This document shows, one piece after another, positions 60,902 to 64,000 of a stretch of 64,000 nucleotides of DNA. The stretch spans positions 10,664,001 to 10,728,000 of the forward strand of contig NZ_CP016279.1 in NCBI RefSeq assembly GCF_001542625.1, read 5' to 3'. The position numbers were made by a program, and so were the translations under genes. Numbering within the stretch: the stretch's first letter is position 1; each line of letters opens with the position of its first letter. The notes under the pieces are model-generated. The model ran no database searches. It saw nothing but the letters and a program-made list of their open reading frames with translations, and was not told where the DNA came from. The stretch comes from Streptomyces griseochromogenes. Its GTDB lineage: Bacteria > Actinomycetota > Actinomycetes > Streptomycetales > Streptomycetaceae.

Positions 60902-61354
60902 ATGGGAGATCTCGAAATGCGCCGTGCGACCGCGCAGGACCTGCCGACGATCGTCGCCATGCTTGCCGACGATCCACTGGGCGCCCAACGCGAGTCACCT
61001 GATGACCTGACGCCGTACCTGGCAGCGCTGGAACGGCTGAGCGCGGACCCGAACCAGCATCTGATGGTCGCCGTCCGCGACGGCCGGGTGATCGGAACCC
61101 TCCAGCTCACGATCATCCCTGGGCTCTCCCGCAAGGGAGCCACCCGCTCGATCATCGAAGGCGTCCGTATCCACGCCGACGAGCGCGGCAGCGGCCTGGG
61201 CACACAGCTCATCGAGTGGGCGATCGAGGAATCCCGGCGCCTGGACTGCCAGTTGGTGCAGCTGACCTCCGACAGCAGCCGCACGGACGCCCGCCGTTTC
61301 TACGAGCGGCTCGGCTTCACCGCCTCGCACGTGGGTTTCAAGCTTCAGTTCTGA
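60902..61354 (+). CDS. GNAT N-acetyltransferase
   Basis: 150 residues, 9 nt after the MarR stop. GNAT fold with IIEGVRIHADERGSGLGTQL, the acetyl-CoA loop R-G-x-G-x-G, and a C-terminal TSDSSRTDARRFYERLGFT. Being in one operon with a MarR repressor and divergent from an exporter, it may acetylate the same compound (resistance by modification), but the substrate is not identifiable. A perfect 34-bp palindrome carrying parS follows. Confidence 0.92.
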   Translation: MGDLEMRRATAQDLPTIVAMLADDPLGAQRESPDDLTPYLAALERLSADPNQHLMVAVRDGRVIGTLQLTIIPGLSRKGATRSIIEGVRIHADERGSGLGTQLIEWAIEESRRLDCQLVQLTSDSSRTDARRFYERLGFTASHVGFKLQF

Positions 61355-61361
61355 CGCAAGT

Positions 61362-61395
61362 CGGGGCGGGTGTTTCACGTGAAACACCCGCCCCG
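61362..61395. terminator. 34-bp perfect palindrome combining a bidirectional terminator and a parS site
   Basis: The core GTTTCACGTGAAAC (61372-61385, exact ParB consensus) is embedded in matching arms CGGGGCGGGT / ACCCGCCCCG. It starts 8 nt after the GNAT stop and ends 12 nt before the stop codon of the convergent serine hydrolase gene, so it acts on both transcripts. Confidence 0.9.
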
Positions 61396-61406
61396 GGGCG
61401 GGCCGG

Positions 61407-62795
61407 CTAGTCTGCGATCCCGCGCCACCCCTCCGGGTCCACGCCGCCGGGCACCCCGGCGCCCTCCTCGTACGGCTGCCGCGTGAACACGAACGAGCCG
61501 AGGTCGAGATGGCTCACGCACCCGTTCGGGCGGCGTACGGGGCGGAGCAGTTCGCCGGCGTAGTAGCCCTCCAGGCCCGTCCACGTTCCGTCTCCGTTCG
61601 AGCGGAAGCGGGCCCGGCGTCCGCCACCGGTCAACGGCCCCAGGGCGAGGAGCCCGTCGGCCCTCACCCGCAAGGCAAAGGCATGCGTCCCCCAGTACCA
61701 CTGCCCCGCCAACTCCAGTACCGCTGGATCCACTTCACGCAGCGGCCGCCACGGCTCGGGAATGCGCGGTTCCGCCTCGGCGACGATACGGACCAGGTCG
61801 GCACCCACCGCTCCCAGGAGCGGTCCGCTGGTGCAGTTGGCCAACACCACCGCCGCCACATCGTCCTCCACACTGATGGTGAGGTTCGCGAGGAAACCCG
61901 GCAGCGAGCCGGAGTGCCCGACGAGGAGTCGGCCGCCACGGTGCTGAATCTGCATACCGAGCCCATAGGTGGCACCGTCCGCCACGTCCGCGCTCTCGGC
62001 GGGCGCTGCCGGTGTCCGCATCTCACGCACCGATTCAGCGCTGAGCACCCGGTCGTCTCCCCCGGCCAGGAAGGCGGCGAACCGCGCGAGGTCCCCGGTG
62101 GTGGACCACAGTTGGCCGGCCGGCGCCATCCGGCCGAGGTCCTCCAGCGGCTCCGGCAGCAGCGCGTCGGCCCAAGGGTGCACCGCCCAGCCACCCGCAT
62201 GCGGCGCCTGCGGCTGGGGGCTGGTGCGGTGCAGGCCGAGCGGTTCGAGTACCTCGCGGCGCAGCACCTCTTCCCAAGGAGCGCCCCGAAGCTCCTCCAC
62301 CAGCGCGCCGAGCAGCGTGTAGCCCGGATTGGAGTAGTGGTGGCACCGGCCGACGGGGTGCAGCTGGGGCTGCTCGCCGAGGACATCGCTCAGCTCGGGC
62401 CGCAGCGAGCCCGGGGTCCGCTCCCACCAGGGCCCGGGTGACTCCGCGGCCAGACCCGCGGTGTGCGCGAGCAGGTCGGCGATCGATGCCTCGCCGGCCC
62501 CGGTACCCGGCAGATGTTTCTCCAGGGGATCTCCGAGATCGAGCAGACCCTCGTCACGCAGCCGAAGCACCAGCACGGCGGTGAACGTCTTGGTGATCGA
62601 CCCGATCCGGTACTGCACATGGTCGTCGGGAGCATGCCCGTCGACCGAAGTCCGGGCGCCGTGCCAGACCGTCCGCCCTCCCCGCACGACCGCGGCGACC
62701 AGCGACGGAGCCCGCCCCTCGGCCTGCGCGACAGCGATCCGATGCAACAAGGCCCGCCGGGTCCCCGGGAGCAGCTCTTCCAGCGATGTCGTCAT
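61407..62795 (-). CDS. Serine hydrolase, beta-lactamase class C/DD-peptidase family
   Basis: 462 residues from ATG 62795; a longer reading from 62972 has no ribosome site. The three active-site motifs of the AmpC/EstB fold are present: S-x-x-K as GSITKTF near residue 65, Y-x-N as YSNPGY near 155, and the third motif as VGHSGSLPG near 310. A C-terminal extension (about 340-462) resembles the lipocalin-like domain of some members. There is no signal peptide, so it is an intracellular esterase or peptidase rather than an exported beta-lactamase. Confidence 0.9.
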   Translation of the reverse strand: MTTSLEELLPGTRRALLHRIAVAQAEGRAPSLVAAVVRGGRTVWHGARTSVDGHAPDDHVQYRIGSITKTFTAVLVLRLRDEGLLDLGDPLEKHLPGTGAGEASIADLLAHTAGLAAESPGPWWERTPGSLRPELSDVLGEQPQLHPVGRCHHYSNPGYTLLGALVEELRGAPWEEVLRREVLEPLGLHRTSPQPQAPHAGGWAVHPWADALLPEPLEDLGRMAPAGQLWSTTGDLARFAAFLAGGDDRVLSAESVREMRTPAAPAESADVADGATYGLGMQIQHRGGRLLVGHSGSLPGFLANLTISVEDDVAAVVLANCTSGPLLGAVGADLVRIVAEAEPRIPEPWRPLREVDPAVLELAGQWYWGTHAFALRVRADGLLALGPLTGGGRRARFRSNGDGTWTGLEGYYAGELLRPVRRPNGCVSHLDLGSFVFTRQPYEEGAGVPGGVDPEGWRGIAD

Positions 62796-62986
62796 GGGTC
62801 CAGTCCATCCGGTGGAACGCCCGGCGTCGAATTCGTTTTCCCCGGCGACGCGGTGCGCGCGGAGAGAGTGTGCTCCGCCAGAACCGGCGCCTTCCCCCGT
62901 GCCCACCCACGGGCCCGTACCCGCGCCGTTCTGCCGACGGTGAAGACCAGCCCGACCAGGCTCGACGATCACTACGGTCGAGTCTC

Positions 62987-63712
62987 ATGACGACGATCAC
63001 CACGCGCACGGTCGAATACCCGGCCGACGGCTTGACAATGATCGGGCACCTGGCGCTCCCCGCCGGTGCCGACCGCCGGCCCGCGGTACTGCTCGGACCA
63101 GAGGGCCTGGGGCTCAGCGACGTCGAGCGCCGCCGGGCCGATGCCCTGGCTGAGCTGGGATACGTGGCGCTGGCCTTCGACCTCCACGGCGGGCGCTATT
63201 TGGGCGACCCCGAGGAGATGCTGGCCCGTTGCATGCCGCTGCTCGCCGACCCCGACCGGATGCGGGGCATCGGCCACGCGGCGCTCGACGTGTTGCGTGC
63301 CGAACCGCGGGCCGACCCCGACCGGATCGCCGCCGTCGGCTACGGCACGGGGGGCGCCATCGGGCTGGAACTCGGGCGCGACGGCGTCAACCTGCGCGTG
63401 ATCGGGACAGTCAACGCACTGACCACGGGCCGACCGGGCGAGGCGGCACGCATTCGGTGCCCGGTGTGGGCCGGGGTCGGGTCGGAAGACCCGATCATGC
63501 CGCCCGCACAACGGGACGCGTTCACCGCCGAGATGCAGGCCGCGGGCGTCGACTGGCGCCTCGTGGTCTACGGCGGAGCCCTGCACGCCTTCCACCACCC
63601 ACCGGTCGACCACACCGTGCGCCCCGGCGTCGGCTACCACCCGCAGCACGCACAGCGGGCCTGGTGCGACATCGTCGACCTGCTCGCCGAGTGCCTGCCC
63701 CTAACGGAGTGA
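62987..63712 (+). CDS. Dienelactone-hydrolase-like protein lacking the nucleophile
   Basis: 241 residues. The alpha/beta fold matches DLH: PAVLLGPEGLGLSDVERR, then LGYVALAFDLHGGRYLG. The nucleophile elbow, normally G-x-C/S-x-G, reads VGYGTGGA, so Gly replaces the catalytic Cys/Ser. The acid (GVGSEDPIMPP) and His (GGALHAFHHP) are kept. The protein may be non-hydrolytic or may use another residue. A run of HHPPVDHTVRPGVGYHP near the C-terminus is conserved in related proteins, I believe. ATG 62987 with no clear ribosome site. Confidence 0.85.
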   Translation: MTTITTRTVEYPADGLTMIGHLALPAGADRRPAVLLGPEGLGLSDVERRRADALAELGYVALAFDLHGGRYLGDPEEMLARCMPLLADPDRMRGIGHAALDVLRAEPRADPDRIAAVGYGTGGAIGLELGRDGVNLRVIGTVNALTTGRPGEAARIRCPVWAGVGSEDPIMPPAQRDAFTAEMQAAGVDWRLVVYGGALHAFHHPPVDHTVRPGVGYHPQHAQRAWCDIVDLLAECLPLTE

Positions 63713-63799
63713 GCCAGGGCGTCAGGGCTGCCATCGTCATGACACGACAGCGGTGAAAACGACACGGAGCCCGAGAACCTGCGTCTGCGTCCTGCCGGG

Positions 63800-64000
63800 T
63801 CAGGTCTGCGCCATGTCCACGAAGCGGGAGTAGTGGCCCTGGAAGGCGACCGTGATCGTCGCCGTCGGGCCATTACGGTGCTTGCCCACGATGATGTCCG
63901 CCTCGCCCGCCCGCGGGGACTCCTTCTCGTAAGCGTCCTCGCGGTGCAGCAGGATGACCATGTCGGCGTCCTGCTCGATGGAGCCGGACTCACGCAGGTC
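63800..64000 (-). CDS. dnaB: C-terminal end of replicative DNA helicase DnaB, cut by the window edge
   Basis: Only the last ~66 codons are in the window. They encode the end of the RecA-type helicase core: DLRESGSIEQDADMVILLHR (motif 4/5 region), then ADIIVGKHRNGPT (motif 5-type Arg finger region) and the C-terminus FQGHYSRFVDMAQT. DnaB unwinds DNA at replication forks. Its presence agrees with an oriC-proximal location. No intein or frameshift is visible in this part. Confidence 0.95.
   Translation of the reverse strand, partial: DLRESGSIEQDADMVILLHREDAYEKESPRAGEADIIVGKHRNGPTATITVAFQGHYSRFVDMAQT

Overview
The window is chromosomal core DNA of a Streptomyces species. The GC content is very high, third codon positions are almost always G or C, the BldA-type codon TTA occurs in one gene only, and lineage-specific genes are present (ssgA, ssgR, DUF5926, DUF5326, a fused cydCD). 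From memory, the gene order follows the Streptomyces coelicolor chromosome from about SCO3977 down to dnaB (SCO3911), the arm next to oriC. Repeated ParB-binding (parS) palindromes in the right half fit a position close to the origin. I see no prophage, insertion sequence, integrase or CRISPR array.

Layout, 1-12.7 kb: the N-terminus of a probable HtrA-type protease, a glycerophosphodiesterase, an anti-sigma-type ATPase, a SEC-C/DUF5926 protein, a candidate small RNA, a secreted protein, a degenerate Prim-Pol protein, a tiny ORF leading into a SpoIIE-like phosphatase, an Xaa-Pro aminopeptidase, a MocR regulator, an acetyltransferase, a second anti-sigma-type ATPase and a membrane protein. 12.8-18.1 kb: an extracytoplasmic copper cluster (YcnI-like, Sco1/SenC, PCuAC, CopC-CopD, Tat-exported DyP peroxidase) whose products probably pass copper to one another outside the membrane. 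18.2-22.4 kb: pheA, serS with an overlapping HAD phosphatase gene, a tRNA-Ser(GCU) and a small conserved protein. 22.5-26.1 kb: two ABC ATPase/permease pairs in one operon. 26.3-33.2 kb: an M24 peptidase-like protein overlapping an EphD-like hydrolase/dehydrogenase fusion, a MerR-like regulator, RNA 2'-phosphotransferase, a small conserved protein, an LLM flavin oxidoreductase and a Cof-type phosphatase.

33.2-39.4 kb: the cytochrome bd oxidase operon cydA-cydB-cydCD, with a near-perfect Rex operator upstream and two parS sites between cydB and cydCD. 39.5-45.1 kb: a cyclophilin-like protein behind a palindromic operator, hisC, a LacI regulator carrying the single TTA codon, a PPP-type phosphatase and a membrane protein. 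45.2-50.3 kb: thiC behind a TPP riboswitch that contains two parS-like sites, a YibE/F membrane protein, and the sporulation pair ssgA/ssgR. 50.4-64 kb: small membrane proteins, a cupin, a PtpA-like tyrosine phosphatase overlapping a PLP lyase, LysR, Nudix, a globin-FAD/NAD oxidoreductase, HAD-IB, a double GNAT, a HbpS/GlcG-like protein, an MFS exporter divergent from a MarR repressor, GNAT, a class C serine hydrolase, a dienelactone-hydrolase-like protein and the C-terminus of replicative helicase DnaB.

Two sequence themes run across the window. parS or parS-like sites (17.0, 36.7 twice, 39.7, 47.1 twice, 54.5, 57.5 and 61.4 kb) fall inside functional elements: a coding motif, a start codon region, a riboswitch arm and a terminator stem. 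Clusters of DnaA-box 9-mers lie in four intergenic regions (2.5, 19.2-19.5, 26.2 and 30.1 kb). Strong -10-like hexamers placed 6-8 nt before start codons suggest that several genes are transcribed without a leader.
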